From: Kribbella monticola
Lineage (GTDB): Bacteria > Actinomycetota > Actinomycetes > Propionibacteriales > Kribbellaceae
Length of the DNA stretch: 64,000 nt
Assembly: GCF_003261635.1 (NCBI RefSeq)
Contig: NZ_QFXK01000018.1
Location: forward strand, 62,001-126,000
Reading direction: 5' to 3'
Under the pieces are notes generated by a model. The model worked only from the letters and a program-made list of their open reading frames with translations, was not told the origin of the DNA and ran no database searches. A program made the position numbers and the translations under genes. This document shows, in pieces, positions 26,606 to 37,400 of this stretch (its first letter is position 1; each line of letters opens with the position of its first letter).

Positions 26606-27525
26606 CGGCGGCCGCTCCCCCCGGCGTACCGGTCCTGCGGCCTCACTCTTCGCGCGCCGGGCGGAGCGGCTCGGTCAGCTGGATGGTCGTCCCGGCGCTG
26701 GCGATGTTCGTGGTGTTCGGCATCGTCCCGCTGGTCGGCGTGCTGCTGCTCAGCTTCGCGCAATGGGACGGTCTCGGTGCGATCCACACCGCCGGCATCT
26801 CGAACTGGCGCACGGTGCTCAGCGATCCCGCGCTGCCGCACACCGTCCTGGTGACCTTCGAAATCATGTTCCTGTCCTGGGCCGTGCAGACTCCGCTGAG
26901 CCTGCTGCTCGGCGTCTTCCTGGCCGGCCGCCAGCGATACCGCGCCCTGCTCGCGGTCCTGTACTTCGTTCCGCTGCTGCTCAGCTCGGCGGCGATCGCC
27001 ATCACCTACAAAGCCCTGCTCGACCCCAATTTCGGGCTGGGGCCGGGCCTGCACCTGGGTTTCCTGACTCAGGACTGGCTGGGCAAGGGCAATCTCGCCG
27101 TGGGTGTGGTGATCTTCGTCGTCTCCTGGCAGTTCATCCCGTTCCACTCGCTGATCTACCAAGGCGGCGTCCGGCAGATCCCGACCACGATGTACGAAGC
27201 GGCCGCGATCGACGGCGCCGGGCGGATCCGGCAGTTCTTCAGCATCACCGTCCCGCAACTCAAGTACACGATCATCACGTCGTCGACGCTGATGGTGGTC
27301 GGCTCACTGACGTTCTTCGACCTCATCTTCGTACTCACCGCCGGTGGCCCTGGTGACGCCACCCGGGTGCTTGCTCTCGACATGTACAAGCGCGGGTTCC
27401 AGGCCAACCTGATGGGTCCGGCCAGCGTGATCGCCGTCCTGCTCGTGGTGCTCGGCCTGATCCTGGCCCTGGTGCTGCGCCGACTGGGCGGCAGCACGAC
27501 GGCAAGCCAGCAAGAAGGGGCGTGA
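26602..27525 (+). CDS. ABC sugar permease (MalF-like)
   Basis: The 307-residue membrane protein has about six transmembrane segments and the EAA loop (YEAAAIDGAGRIRQFFSITVP) that contacts the ATPase. The start GTG overlaps the binding-protein stop (GTGA), showing coupling. Residues 1-25 before the first helix are Pro/Ser/Arg-rich. No ATPase is encoded nearby, so a shared MsiK-type ATPase is expected elsewhere in the genome. Confidence 0.9.
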   Translation: MTAAAPPGVPVLRPHSSRAGRSGSVSWMVVPALAMFVVFGIVPLVGVLLLSFAQWDGLGAIHTAGISNWRTVLSDPALPHTVLVTFEIMFLSWAVQTPLSLLLGVFLAGRQRYRALLAVLYFVPLLLSSAAIAITYKALLDPNFGLGPGLHLGFLTQDWLGKGNLAVGVVIFVVSWQFIPFHSLIYQGGVRQIPTTMYEAAAIDGAGRIRQFFSITVPQLKYTIITSSTLMVVGSLTFFDLIFVLTAGGPGDATRVLALDMYKRGFQANLMGPASVIAVLLVVLGLILALVLRRLGGSTTASQQEGA

Positions 27526-27526
27526 G

Positions 27527-28411
27527 ATGGCAGTCCTGACCTCGAGTGCGAGGACCCAGCCGGCCGGATCGAAACCGGTGGGGATGCGCCGGCTCAGCCA
27601 ACTGAACTGGTTCGGCGGTGCGGCAGGCTGGCTCTGGCTCGTGATCGTCCTGGTCCCGCTGTACTGGATCGTGGTGACCAGCTTCAAGGACCAAGGCGCG
27701 TTCTTCACCCAGAACCCGTTCGCCCTGCCCACTGATCCGACCATCGAGAACTACCGGCTCGTGATCGAGTCCGACTTCCCGCGGTACTTCGTGAACAGCG
27801 TGATCGTCACGGCCGGCACGATCATCCCGGCGGTGGCGATCTCCTTCATGGCTGCCTACGCCATAGTGCGCGGCGCCGGCAGCCGGCTGCTCGCCGGCGT
27901 GAACGGGCTCTTCCTGATGGGACTGGCGATCCCGCTGCAGGCAACCATCATCCCGGTCTACCTGCTGATCATCAGGATGCATCTCTACGACAGCCTGCTG
28001 GCCCTGATCCTGCCGTCGATCGCGTTCTCCATCCCGCTGTCCGTACTGGTGCTGACGAACTTCATCCGCGACGTTCCGAAGGAACTGTTCGAGTCGATGC
28101 GCGTCGACGGCGCCAGCGAATGGGGGATGTTGCGCAAGCTCGCGCTGCCCCTGACCAGGCCGGCGCTGGTGACGGTCAGCATCTACAACGGGCTCGGCGT
28201 CTGGAACGGGTTCCTCTTGCCGTTGATCCTGACCCAGAGCCCGGACAAACGCACGCTTCCCCTTGCGCTGTGGACGTTCCAGGGGCAGTACAGCGTCAAC
28301 GTTCCTGCCGTGCTGGCGTCCGTCGTACTGACCACCCTTCCCATCGTCATCCTGTACGCGCTCGGGCGACGCCAGCTGCTCAGCGGTCTGACAGCCGGTT
28401 TCAGCCGGTAA
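27527..28411 (+). CDS. ABC sugar permease (MalG-like)
   Basis: This 294-residue protein has six hydrophobic segments and a MalG-type EAA-like loop ([27 protein letters not shown]). It begins one base after the first permease, is part of the same importer, and probably forms the heterodimeric channel with it. Confidence 0.9.
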   Translation: MAVLTSSARTQPAGSKPVGMRRLSQLNWFGGAAGWLWLVIVLVPLYWIVVTSFKDQGAFFTQNPFALPTDPTIENYRLVIESDFPRYFVNSVIVTAGTIIPAVAISFMAAYAIVRGAGSRLLAGVNGLFLMGLAIPLQATIIPVYLLIIRMHLYDSLLALILPSIAFSIPLSVLVLTNFIRDVPKELFESMRVDGASEWGMLRKLALPLTRPALVTVSIYNGLGVWNGFLLPLILTQSPDKRTLPLALWTFQGQYSVNVPAVLASVVLTTLPIVILYALGRRQLLSGLTAGFSR

Positions 28412-28440
28412 CCCCATCAGTAATCAGTAGGAGGAGCACC

Positions 28441-29604
28441 ATGACCGATGCCGACTTCACGCCCACTCGCGAGGACAAGTTCTCGTTCGGCCTGTGGACC
28501 GTCGGTTGGCAAGGGGTCGATGTCTTCGGCGGCGCGGTCCGGCCGGTGCTCGATCCGGCCGAGGCTGTGCACCGGCTGAGCGACATGGGTGCCTACGGCA
28601 TCACGTTCCACGACAACGACGTCTTTCCCTTCGGCAGTTCGATCGCCGAGCGCGATGCCCACCTGAAGCCGTTCCGGTCGGCGTTGGAGGAGACCGGGCT
28701 GGCCGTCCCGATGGTCACCACGAACCTCTTCTCGCACCCGGTCTTCCGCGACGGCGGCTTCACGAACAACGACCGTGACGTCCGCCGGTACGCGATCCGC
28801 AAGACCGCCGACCAGCTCGATCTCGCGGCCGAGCTGGGGGCGGAGACGTTCGTCGCCTGGGGTGGCCGGGAGGGAGCGGAATCGGGTGCGGCCAAGGATG
28901 TGCGGGCGGCACTCGACCGGTACAAGGAAGCCTTCGACATCCTCGGGTCGTACGCGATCGAGCAGGGCTACGACATCCGGTTCGCGATCGAGCCCAAGCC
29001 GAACGAACCGCGCGGCGACATCCTGCTGCCGACGATCGGGCATGCGCTGGCGTTCATCGAGTCGCTGGAGCACTCCGAGCGGGTCGGCCTCAACCCCGAG
29101 GTCGGGCACGAGGAGATGGCGGGGCTCAACTATGCGCACGGGCTCGCGCAGGCGCTGTGGCACGGCAAGCTGTTCCATGCCGATCTCAACGGGCAGAACG
29201 GTCCCCGCTACGACCAGGATCTCCGCTTCGGTGCCGGCAACGCCCGCGGTGCCTTCTGGACTGTCGACATCCTCGAGAACGGTGGCTACGAAGGCCCGCG
29301 GCACTTCGACTTCAAACCGCCGCGGACCGAAGACATGGACGGCGTCTGGGCCTCGGCCGCAGGCTGCATGCACAACTACCTCGTACTGCGCGCGAAGGTG
29401 CGCGCGTTCCGCGCCGACCCCGAAGTACAGCAGGCGCTACTCGATGCCCGGCTCGACCAACTCGCCCAGTCCACCTTGTCCGAAGGCGAAACGATCGCCA
29501 CTCTCCGCGCCGAATCCTTCGACCCCGACGAAGCCGGCCGCCGCGGCATGGCCTTCGAACACCTCGACCAACTAGCCCTCGACCACCTCTACGGCACCCG
29601 CTGA
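28441..29604 (+). CDS. xylA: Xylose isomerase
   Basis: The 387-residue protein matches actinobacterial xylose isomerase throughout: [12 protein letters not shown] at the start, [10 protein letters not shown] with His57 and Asp60, [11 protein letters not shown], the metal-binding [21 protein letters not shown], and [17 protein letters not shown]. It converts D-xylose to D-xylulose in the cytosol. A strong AGGAGGAG precedes the ATG. It closes the importer operon, so the imported sugar is probably xylose-containing. No xylulokinase gene is present in the window. Confidence 0.95.
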   Translation: MTDADFTPTREDKFSFGLWTVGWQGVDVFGGAVRPVLDPAEAVHRLSDMGAYGITFHDNDVFPFGSSIAERDAHLKPFRSALEETGLAVPMVTTNLFSHPVFRDGGFTNNDRDVRRYAIRKTADQLDLAAELGAETFVAWGGREGAESGAAKDVRAALDRYKEAFDILGSYAIEQGYDIRFAIEPKPNEPRGDILLPTIGHALAFIESLEHSERVGLNPEVGHEEMAGLNYAHGLAQALWHGKLFHADLNGQNGPRYDQDLRFGAGNARGAFWTVDILENGGYEGPRHFDFKPPRTEDMDGVWASAAGCMHNYLVLRAKVRAFRADPEVQQALLDARLDQLAQSTLSEGETIATLRAESFDPDEAGRRGMAFEHLDQLALDHLYGTR

Positions 29605-29608
29605 CCCC

Positions 29609-29647
29609 ACCGGCAGCCGACCCGAGTCCCGCGGGCCGGCTGCCGGT
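29609..29647 (+). terminator. Terminator hairpin after xylA
   Basis: An 11-bp perfect stem, ACCGGCAGCCG with CGGCTGCCGGT around a 17-base loop, lies five bases past the xylA stop. No T tract follows. Confidence 0.6.
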
Positions 29648-29768
29648 CCCCCTCCGCGCCTGTTGGCCGCGGACAGTCGCCGGCCGGCGGCGATGGGCGC
29701 GCCGCCGCCGGCGACACAGACGCAACCACCGGCATCCACACTCTGCAGTCGGCATCTAGGGTGGGCGG

Positions 29769-30941
29769 ATGGTGGTTAGTGAGCGTGGGCTCAATCGGGC
29801 GACGTTGGGGCGACAACTGCTGCTGCGGCGGGAGCCGTTGGGGGTGGTGGAGGCCACGCGGCGGATCGTTGCGATTCAAGGGCAGCAGGCTGCGTCGCCG
29901 TACGTTGCGTTGTGGAACCGGATCGACGGGTTCGAGCCGGACGAGCTTGATGCGGCGTTCGCCAGACGCGAGCTGGTGAAGGCGACGTTGATGCGGTTCA
30001 CCTTGCACGTGGTGCATGCGGAGGACCATCTGCCGATGCACAAGGCGATGCAGCCGTCGTTGCGGACGAGACTCGGCGACGCGCGCTACACCGAAGCAGG
30101 GTTGACCCGCGACGACGCCGACGCGGTCATCGCGAAGCTGCTGGAGTTCCTGGCCGAGCCGAGGTCGAACGCCGAGATCGAAGCCTGGTTGCAGGACCAG
30201 ATCGACGGGCCGCCGAAGAGCATGTGGTGGGCGCTGCGCGCGTTCATGCCGGTGCTGCATTCGCCGACCGGTGGACCGTGGGCCTTCGGGTACCGCCCCA
30301 CCTACCGGGCAGCAGTAGCAGCCCACACCCCACTCGACCCCGACGCGTCGGACGCCGCGCTGCAAACCCTGGTCTGGCGTTACCTGGAAGGCTTCGGCCC
30401 GGCGACCATGGCAGACATCGCCCAGTTCGCCTCGGTCCAGCGAGCCCGCGCACGAGCAGCAATAGAGGCCCTCGGCAACAAACTCGAGACGCTGGAAGGC
30501 CCGGACGGCAAGGACCTGTACGACGTACCGGGCGGTCTGCGACCCGACGAGGACACACCCGCGCCGTCGAGGTTCCTGCCGATGTGGGACAGCACGCTCC
30601 TCGCGTACGCCGACCGCGGACGGCTCGTGCCAGCGGAGTACCGCAAGATCATCACCAGGACCAACGGCGACACGCTGCCGACACTGCTCGTCGACGGATA
30701 CGTCGCCGGCGTCTGGCGGACCGTTGACGACGGCATCGAGGCGACCGCGTTCCACCGGCTGCCCGCGAAAACGTGGAAAGAGCTGGCCGTCGAGGCGCGC
30801 GCCCTCACCAAGTTCCTCGCCAAGCGCGACCCGCACCCGTACAGCCGCTACCACCACTGGTGGGCCAAGCTGCCCGACCACGAGACGCGCGTCCTCCCGC
30901 GCGATGTCAAGAAGCGCCCCGCTGCTCCGACTGAGGTCTGA
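29769..30941 (+). CDS. AlkZ-like winged-helix DNA-binding protein (HTH_42)
   Basis: The 390-residue protein matches the winged-helix DNA-binding family linked to AlkZ/AlkX DNA glycosylases. The key Q-x-Q motif is present (RIVAIQGQQAASPYVALWNRI), as are the TLMRFTLHVVHAEDH segment and the LPTLLVDGYVAGVW stretch. AlkZ members unhook DNA crosslinks or remove bulky bases; others have unknown roles. No biosynthetic gene cluster is adjacent. The start is a weakly supported ATG at 29769. Confidence 0.82.
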   Translation: MVVSERGLNRATLGRQLLLRREPLGVVEATRRIVAIQGQQAASPYVALWNRIDGFEPDELDAAFARRELVKATLMRFTLHVVHAEDHLPMHKAMQPSLRTRLGDARYTEAGLTRDDADAVIAKLLEFLAEPRSNAEIEAWLQDQIDGPPKSMWWALRAFMPVLHSPTGGPWAFGYRPTYRAAVAAHTPLDPDASDAALQTLVWRYLEGFGPATMADIAQFASVQRARARAAIEALGNKLETLEGPDGKDLYDVPGGLRPDEDTPAPSRFLPMWDSTLLAYADRGRLVPAEYRKIITRTNGDTLPTLLVDGYVAGVWRTVDDGIEATAFHRLPAKTWKELAVEARALTKFLAKRDPHPYSRYHHWWAKLPDHETRVLPRDVKKRPAAPTEV

Positions 30942-30965
30942 CAACCCCGATCAACGGAGTCCGCG

Positions 30966-31760
30966 ATGAAATACAACGAGTACTGCGACCAGATCGTCGT
31001 CCAGGCCGGCCTGTTCGCGCAGCACCTGATCGACGCCGATCTCGCCACGCCGGTACCCACTTGCCCGGGCTGGACCGTCGGCCAACTGGTCCGGCATGTC
31101 GGTGGCGCTCATCGGGAGGCCGAGCAGGTTGCCCAGAAAGGCCGGCCGCCGGGGCAGGACGACTTCCGCGACCCGACCCACTTCACCGACACCGACCCTG
31201 TGCAACTCGGCGCCTGGCTGGTCGAGGGCGCCAACCGGCTCGCGGCCGAGCTGCGCGCAGCCGGACCGGACAAGGCGGTGGCCACCCCGGTGGCCGACCA
31301 GACGACCAAGTTCGTGGCTCGCCGAATGACCCACGAGACGGCCATCCACCGAGCCGACGCGGCGCTCGCCCTCGCATCGGCGGACCGGCTGGAGACCGGG
31401 AGCGCCATCGGATCGGAGTACGGGCTGCAGGCTGAGCTCGCTGTCGACGGGATTGATGAGTGGATGGAGCTTTGCGCGCTGCCGCTGCATTTCGAAGTTC
31501 ATCCCTGGATGCGTGAGTTGCTGGGTCCCGGCCGGACTCTGCACTTCCACGCCACCGATACGCAGGCAGACTGGCTCGTGGACCTCACCGGCGATGTGAT
31601 CGCCTGGCGGCACGCCGATGAGGAAGCGGCGGTCGCCGTCCGCGGTACCGTCCTGGACCTGCTGCTCCTGATCTACAAGCGCCGCCCGGTCGAAACCGTC
31701 GAGGTCCTCGGCGACCGCGAACTACTCGACTTCTACCTCGATCGCGTCAGCTTCGGTTGA
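30966..31760 (+). CDS. Maleylpyruvate isomerase family mycothiol-dependent enzyme
   Basis: The 264-residue protein has the DinB-like MDMPI N-terminal domain (VPTCPGWTVGQLVRHVGGAHREAEQVA, with His residues placed for a metal) and MTHETAIHRADA, which supplies a second His. The C-terminal domain is the usual sterol-carrier-like one. Members use mycothiol as cofactor, though most substrates are unknown. It follows the AlkZ-like gene on the same strand by 24 bases, so the two may be one transcript. Confidence 0.85.
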   Translation: MKYNEYCDQIVVQAGLFAQHLIDADLATPVPTCPGWTVGQLVRHVGGAHREAEQVAQKGRPPGQDDFRDPTHFTDTDPVQLGAWLVEGANRLAAELRAAGPDKAVATPVADQTTKFVARRMTHETAIHRADAALALASADRLETGSAIGSEYGLQAELAVDGIDEWMELCALPLHFEVHPWMRELLGPGRTLHFHATDTQADWLVDLTGDVIAWRHADEEAAVAVRGTVLDLLLLIYKRRPVETVEVLGDRELLDFYLDRVSFG

Positions 31761-31763
31761 GGG

Positions 31764-32948
31764 CTAGCAACGAGCAAGGCCTGGCAGCGGAGTGCCCTGT
31801 ACTACGTGGTCCACGAAGCCGGATACATCAGCGTTCTGCTGCAAAAGCACTTTCCGCCCATCAGCGTTGCCGAGAGCAAGGAAACTCCGAAGCGGCGCAG
31901 CCAGGTAGTAGATGCCGTAATCGGTGAAGTTGAAATGCCGCGCCCCGGTGATCGTCGAACACCACGTCGGTCCGGAACTCGCCGCCAGCAAGCGCTTCGC
32001 TCGATCGACGTCGTCCTTGTTCTCGGCTGCCGCCGGACCGCACCTACCTGTGATGCAGGAGTCCTCCGAGCCGAGCAGCAGCATCGGCGCCTTCAGGCCG
32101 GCAGTGACCACCTCCCCGAACTGACTGCCGTCCAGGTCGACCGCTCCCCCGCACCGAGCGTCCAACCGGCAAGCCTCCAGCGACGCCGCGCCGCCGAACG
32201 AGTGCCCCACATAGACGACTCGCGCGCCAGTGTCGACGTGCCCAGTCAGCAACCCACCTGCACTTGCCACCTGGTGAGCCGCGAACCGCGCATCAGCGGC
32301 CCACGTCCTCACCAGCCGATCTCCTTCCGAAACGGCCGACGAGGTGTTCTCTCCCAAGTCCTCAGGGTTCGCCGACTTCAAACTGCCAACCACCTGCCCG
32401 TCCAGCACCGTCACGTTCGCGCTGTAGGTCGGAGTGACGCCCGCGACCAGGTAGCCATGGCTGGCAAGGTCTTCAGCCAGTACTGCGTACTGCGGCGCCG
32501 AGAACCCCATTCCCGGCTCCAGTACGACGACCGGATGCCGCCCGGTCGCCACGGGAACGTCCCGCAACGCCTTGTCCTGCAGCGACTCGAAGCGTCCCTC
32601 GAACGGCGCGATCGGCCCCTGGAGGTGCAGGCGGTCCCACAACCCGGGCGCGTACTCCGCTCGCTGTCCGCCGGCGTCCGCCGCGGCCGGATACCAGAGC
32701 CAGACGGACAACTTGCGCGGCAGCCCGGACACGAAGGGATCCGGCCTTGCAGTGTCCGTCCATTCGAAGCTCGTCCGGCCGACCTTGTACTGCCCCGTCG
32801 GCGCCGGCAGCGCGATCTGGTCCGAACGGCGGGACAGCACGTAGCCGAAGTAGCCGATCCCCGCCGCGAGTACGAGCAGCACCAACGCCGCCGTACCGGC
32901 TGCCAGTCGCTGAAGCCAGCTCCTCCGACCGCGCTGCTTGGTTCGCAT
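31764..32948 (-). CDS. Membrane-anchored alpha/beta hydrolase (PAF-acetylhydrolase-like)
   Basis: After a basic N-terminus (RTKQRGRRSW) and one transmembrane segment, the protein shows an alpha/beta hydrolase fold: VVLEPGMGFSAPQYAVLAEDLASHGY and GHSFGGAAS with the nucleophile Ser250. The layout resembles PAF-acetylhydrolase-like lipases. The ATG at 32948 begins MRTKQRG; an in-frame ATG at 32966 is possible. It is divergent from PadR and the spacer has strong dyads, so it is likely PadR-controlled. Confidence 0.82.
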   Translation of the reverse strand: MRTKQRGRRSWLQRLAAGTAALVLLVLAAGIGYFGYVLSRRSDQIALPAPTGQYKVGRTSFEWTDTARPDPFVSGLPRKLSVWLWYPAAADAGGQRAEYAPGLWDRLHLQGPIAPFEGRFESLQDKALRDVPVATGRHPVVVLEPGMGFSAPQYAVLAEDLASHGYLVAGVTPTYSANVTVLDGQVVGSLKSANPEDLGENTSSAVSEGDRLVRTWAADARFAAHQVASAGGLLTGHVDTGARVVYVGHSFGGAASLEACRLDARCGGAVDLDGSQFGEVVTAGLKAPMLLLGSEDSCITGRCGPAAAENKDDVDRAKRLLAASSGPTWCSTITGARHFNFTDYGIYYLAAPLRSFLALGNADGRKVLLQQNADVSGFVDHVVQGTPLPGLARC

Positions 32949-32956
32949 GACGGCAA

Positions 32957-32990
32957 TAGTACACATCGCGTACTACGCGGAACGTAGTAC
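32957..32990. promoter_or_regulatory. Overlapping dyads between hydrolase and PadR genes
   Basis: GTACTACG (32970-32977) and CGTAGTAC (32983-32990) form a perfect 8-bp inverted repeat with five bases between. TAGTAC (32957-32962) also pairs with GTACTA (32970-32975). The whole divergent spacer is thus a chain of TAGTAC/GTACTA half-sites and is a good candidate operator for the small PadR. Confidence 0.75.
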
Positions 32991-32999
32991 CGTTGGCTC

Positions 33000-33296
33000 A
33001 TGAACGGCAATGACGCCCAGACGCTGGTGCTCTGCGTGCTCGCGGACGGGCCGCTGCACGGCTACGCGATCAACACCGCCATCGAGGAGCTCACCGGCGA
33101 ACGGCTCGGCCCTGGCAGCCTGTACGGCGCGGTCAGCCGGCTCGAGGCCAAGGGCCTGATCGAATCGCTCGAGGAGACCGGCCGGCAGCGGCCGCTCCAG
33201 CTCACCGACGCCGGCCGCAAGGCGCTGACCGAGCAACTGCGGGCGATGGCCAAGGTCGCCGAAACAGGGCTGCGCAGCCTCGGGCTGGCGACATGA
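33000..33296 (+). CDS. Small PadR family regulator
   Basis: The 98-residue protein is the short PadR form: a winged helix with LVLCVLADGPLHGYAINTAIEE, LGPGSLYGAVSRLEAKGLI and a short C-terminal helix. The stop overlaps the next gene (ATGA). A downstream membrane protein is often the PadR partner gene. It likely represses itself, its partner and the divergent hydrolase. Confidence 0.85.
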   Translation: MNGNDAQTLVLCVLADGPLHGYAINTAIEELTGERLGPGSLYGAVSRLEAKGLIESLEETGRQRPLQLTDAGRKALTEQLRAMAKVAETGLRSLGLAT

Positions 33297-34054
33297 AGCT
33301 CGCCGGCGCCCTGATCAGGCTCTATCCGAAATCGTTCCGCGACCGGTGGGCGGACGAGCTCCGGCTCGAGGCCGAGGCCGCCGGAGTACGAGGCCTTCCA
33401 GACCTCGCGGCGGGAGCCTTGAGCCAATGGCTTCATCCGGCCTTGTGGCCCGCCACCCGACCTGACCAGCGCTACGGCCGGGCGACCGCCTCGCTGACCG
33501 CCGTCACCCTGGCAACCTGGCTGCTCGCCTATCTGACCGGCGAGCAGGACCAGACGGCCATCCTCCACGGACTCAATTTCGCCGCCTACCTGATGGTGTT
33601 CGCGATCGTGCTGAGCTCGCCCTGGCCGAAACGAACGGTCGCGGCGTTGACGACTCTGGCCAGACGCGGCCTCGCCCGCCTGGCCATCCCTCTCCTTGCC
33701 GGCGCCGCCGTGGTGGTCATCGCGAATACCACCACCGGACCAGCCACACCTGCAGTCCGAGACCTCCTACCGGCCGTCTGGTGGGTCAGCCTTCTCGCCC
33801 TCGCGCTCCAGGTGCCCCGGGTGATCACCGATGTCTGCGAGCAAGCCGTGCGACCCGCCGGCCGGACCCGTCTGTGTACGTCGATCGACCTGATGACTGC
33901 CGCGAACCTGGCCATCTCGGCCACGATTCTCGTGCGCGCGGCGAGCAGCCGCCATTTCCTGTCCGCAGCTACCGCGGTAGTGATCGCCGCGCTGACGATC
34001 CCCGCGCTGTTCACGCGCCGAGATCTGACCAGCTTGCGCGAGCCCACCGGGTGA
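33293..34054 (+). CDS. Integral membrane protein coupled to PadR
   Basis: The 253-residue protein opens with LIRLYPKSFRDRWADELRLE, a motif common in membrane proteins encoded with small PadR regulators, and then has about five or six transmembrane segments (TASLTAVTLATWLLAYL onward). The function is not known. The four-base overlap with PadR indicates coupling. Confidence 0.8.
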   Translation: MKLAGALIRLYPKSFRDRWADELRLEAEAAGVRGLPDLAAGALSQWLHPALWPATRPDQRYGRATASLTAVTLATWLLAYLTGEQDQTAILHGLNFAAYLMVFAIVLSSPWPKRTVAALTTLARRGLARLAIPLLAGAAVVVIANTTTGPATPAVRDLLPAVWWVSLLALALQVPRVITDVCEQAVRPAGRTRLCTSIDLMTAANLAISATILVRAASSRHFLSAATAVVIAALTIPALFTRRDLTSLREPTG

Positions 34055-34459
34055 CGGCCGGCCACGGCCACAGCCCGGAAAGAGGAAGGTTCCAGCGGGC
34101 GAAAATCAGTTCCTGAAATACCTCTGGAAACGGCAGCGAATGACCTAACAGCGGCCGCTATATCACTTACGCTCGGTAGTGAGAACGGCCCGATCTGCCG
34201 AATCCGTGCCGAAACTCTTGCACGCAGCGTGGCTGAATGCCATTGTCAGCCCTGGGGATCCGGGGGGCGGATCTTTGGGGTGGATTCTCGGTCACTGGGG
34301 GGTGGCGAGCAGTGTCGGTCGACGACGTCTTTGTCACACGCGTGCCTGCGGCCGCTACGGCAGCCGGATTCCAGCCAGAGCACGCCTCACCCATGGGAAC
34401 TCCAGCAACGGCCTGGCAGCTTGCCGGGCCGCGTCCTGTTCTCTGAATCTGGTTGGTGA
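34055..34459. other. Gene-less leader of the giant PKD protein gene
   Basis: These 405 bases contain an AT-richer patch (about 34155-34182) that may be the promoter, then a G-rich stretch with four runs of four to six G (34254, 34262, 34277 and 34297). I looked for a c-di-AMP or c-di-GMP riboswitch and do not recognise one. Short open frames here lack coding signs. Confidence 0.5.
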
Positions 34460-37400
34460 GTGATTGTGTCCCAGCTCTTCGCTCGATCCGTTCGCGGCCG
34501 AAGGCGTCCTGTCAGTCTGCTCCTCGCGGCACTGATCGCCCTGGTCCCCGCACTGACGTTGACCGCGGTCCTCGCCGGGTCGGCCTCTGCCGCCACCGGA
34601 CAGATCTCCTTCGTCGCTGCCACGAGCAACGGTGGAAACCGGACCGCGCATACGGTCCGCGTGCCCGCGACGGCGCAGCCCGGAGACGCTCTGGTCCTCT
34701 ACATCACCACCAACGAGACAGCCAGCGTCATGAACGACACGCTGGCCGGCTGGACGTTGCTGCAGTCTCGCAACGGCAACGGTGTCCGCGGCCGGCTGTG
34801 GACGAAGACGGCCGTCGCCGCCGACGTCAACGCCAACGTCACGGTGACCACCAGCGTCGCGGCCAAGTCCGTGATCGGTGTCGCCGCCTACCGCAGTACC
34901 GGGAATGCGACGGTGTCCGCGTCGGCTGTCGGCGGTGTCGACACGACCGCGACCTCGCACACCACCCCGGCCGCGGCCGTCGCCGACACGAACTCCTGGC
35001 TACTCAGCCTGTGGTCGGAGAAGTCCTCGGTCGACCCGATCACCTGGACCCTCCCGGCCGGCGCCACCTCCCGTACGACGGCGGCCGGTACCGGCTCCGG
35101 CAAGGTCAGCGCGGTGCTCGGTGACTCCGCCGGCGCGGTTCCGACCGGTACGGCGGCAGGACGGACCGCGACGACCAGCGCGGCGACCTCCCGCGACGTG
35201 ATGTTCTCCGTCGTGCTGAACCCCGGCCAGACCGCGGACCCGGTGAACCAGCCGCCGGTGGCCGCCTTCGTCTCCAGCTGCAACGGCCTGGTCTGTGGCT
35301 TCAACGCCTCGACTTCCAGCGACCCGGACGGCAACACCCTCACCTACGCCTGGAACTTCGGCGACGGCCAGACGGGTACCGGCGTCAACCCCAACCACAC
35401 CTACGCGAGCGACGGTCCCCGCACCGTGACCCTGACCGTCAGCGACGGCAGCCTGACCAACACCAAGACCGGCCAGGTCAGCCCGGTGGCCAACGTCAGC
35501 CAGGGCGAGGTCTCGTTCGTCGGTGCTGCCAGTACTGCAGGCAACCGGTCGGCCCACTCGGTCAAGATCCCGACCGCCGTGCGGCCCCAGGACCGGCTGC
35601 TGCTCTTCCTCACCACCAACGACACCGTCAGCACGATCACCGACACGCTGCCCGGCTGGACTCTGCTGCAGAGCCGCGACGGCAACGGTGTTCGGGGTCG
35701 CGCGTGGACGAAGCAGGCAACCACCACCGACGCCGGTAGTGACGTGACAGTCAACGGCAGTGCACTGACCAAGTCCGTGATCAGCGTGGCGGCGTACCGC
35801 AGTACAGGTATCGCAACCGTTTCGGCGTCGGCCATCAGCGGTCTGGACACCTCGTCGGCCAGCCACACCAGCCCGACGGTGACTGTTGCCAAGGGCAACT
35901 CCTGGCTGGTGAACGTCTGGAGTGAGAAGTCGTCCACCGACCCGATCACCTGGACCCTGCCGGCCGGCGTGACCTCCAGGACGACGGCCGCCGCCACCGG
36001 CACCGGCAAGACCAGCTCGGTCGTCGGCGACTCCAACGGCAGCGTCCCGATCGGTACCGCGGCCGCCCGGACGGCGACCACCAGCGCGGCGACTTCGCGC
36101 GACATCGACTTCTCCGTCGTCATCGACCCGGGTGCGGATGCCTCCGGCACCAACGAGGCGCCGATCGCAGACTTCAAGACCGGCTGCGCGACGATGACCT
36201 GTGAGTTCGACGCCAACCTGAGCTTCGATCCCGACAACGACCCACTGACCTACAGCTGGAACTTCGGCGACGGCCAGACCGGTACCGGGGACAGCCCGGC
36301 CCACACCTACACCACCGTCGGCACCCGTACCGTCACCCTGACGGTCAGCGACGGCACCCACACCGCCACCAAGACCGGTACGGCGGTCACCACCGCCAAG
36401 CTGCCCGGCCCCGGCCACAACCGGATCGTGCCGGACATCCCGCGCACCAACATGCCGCTGATCAGCGACGGCGAGATCTGGGACATCGAGGTGGTCGGCA
36501 ACCGCGTGTACGTCGCGGGTGGGTTCACCTCGATCCGCAACCAGGTGACCGGTAACACCACCAGCTACGCGCAGGCGAACCTGGCGGCGTACGACCTGTC
36601 CACCGGTCTGGTCGACCCGAACTTCCGCCCGAACTTCGGCGGCGGGGGTGTCGAGTCCGTGGAGGCTTCGCCGGACGGCACGAAGCTGTACGCGGCCGGG
36701 TCCTTCAACTCCGTCAACGGGGTCACCAAGCGAGGCGTCGCAAGCCTCAGCCCGACCACCGGCGCACCGGTCGCAGGCTTCACGGCCAACACCGACCTCA
36801 AGGCGACCGAGCTGGCCGTCACCAACTCCACCGTGTACGTCGGTGGCCGGTTCAGCACGGTCAACGGCGTACCGCGTAACGCGCTTGCCGCGGTCGACGG
36901 CGTCACCGGCGTGGTCCGGGCCGACTTCGTCAACAACATCACCGGCGGCATCGGCAGCAACGGTGAACTCACCGTGCAGCGGCTCAAGCTGACCCACGAC
37001 GAGGGCACGCTGATGGTGGTGCACACCGGTCGGCAGGTGAACGGCCAGGACCGGTACGGCATCGCGCTCATCAACACGCGCACGAACAAGCTGCTGCCGT
37101 GGCGGACCAGGCTGTGGGACGACAACCTGCAGTTCGTCGGTGGCATCAACCGCATCTACGGCGGCGACATCGCGCCCGACGACTCCTACTTCGCCGTCAC
37201 CAGCGGTTCGGGCGGCGACCGGCCGCCGATCAACGACACCGTGGTCGCCTACTCCTTCACCGGTGGCGACAACGTGCAGCCGTTGTGGATCGCCCGCGAC
37301 TTCGACTCGACGTACTCGATCGCCATCTCCGAGGTCGCGGTCTACATCGGCGGCCACTTCGCCTGGAACGAGTCCCCGACCTCGCCGCAGCCGTGGCCCG

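Noticed and set aside
34055..34459. A possible c-di-AMP or c-di-GMP riboswitch upstream of the giant secreted protein.
   Set aside because: The conserved core words of these riboswitches are not present; only scattered G-runs are seen.
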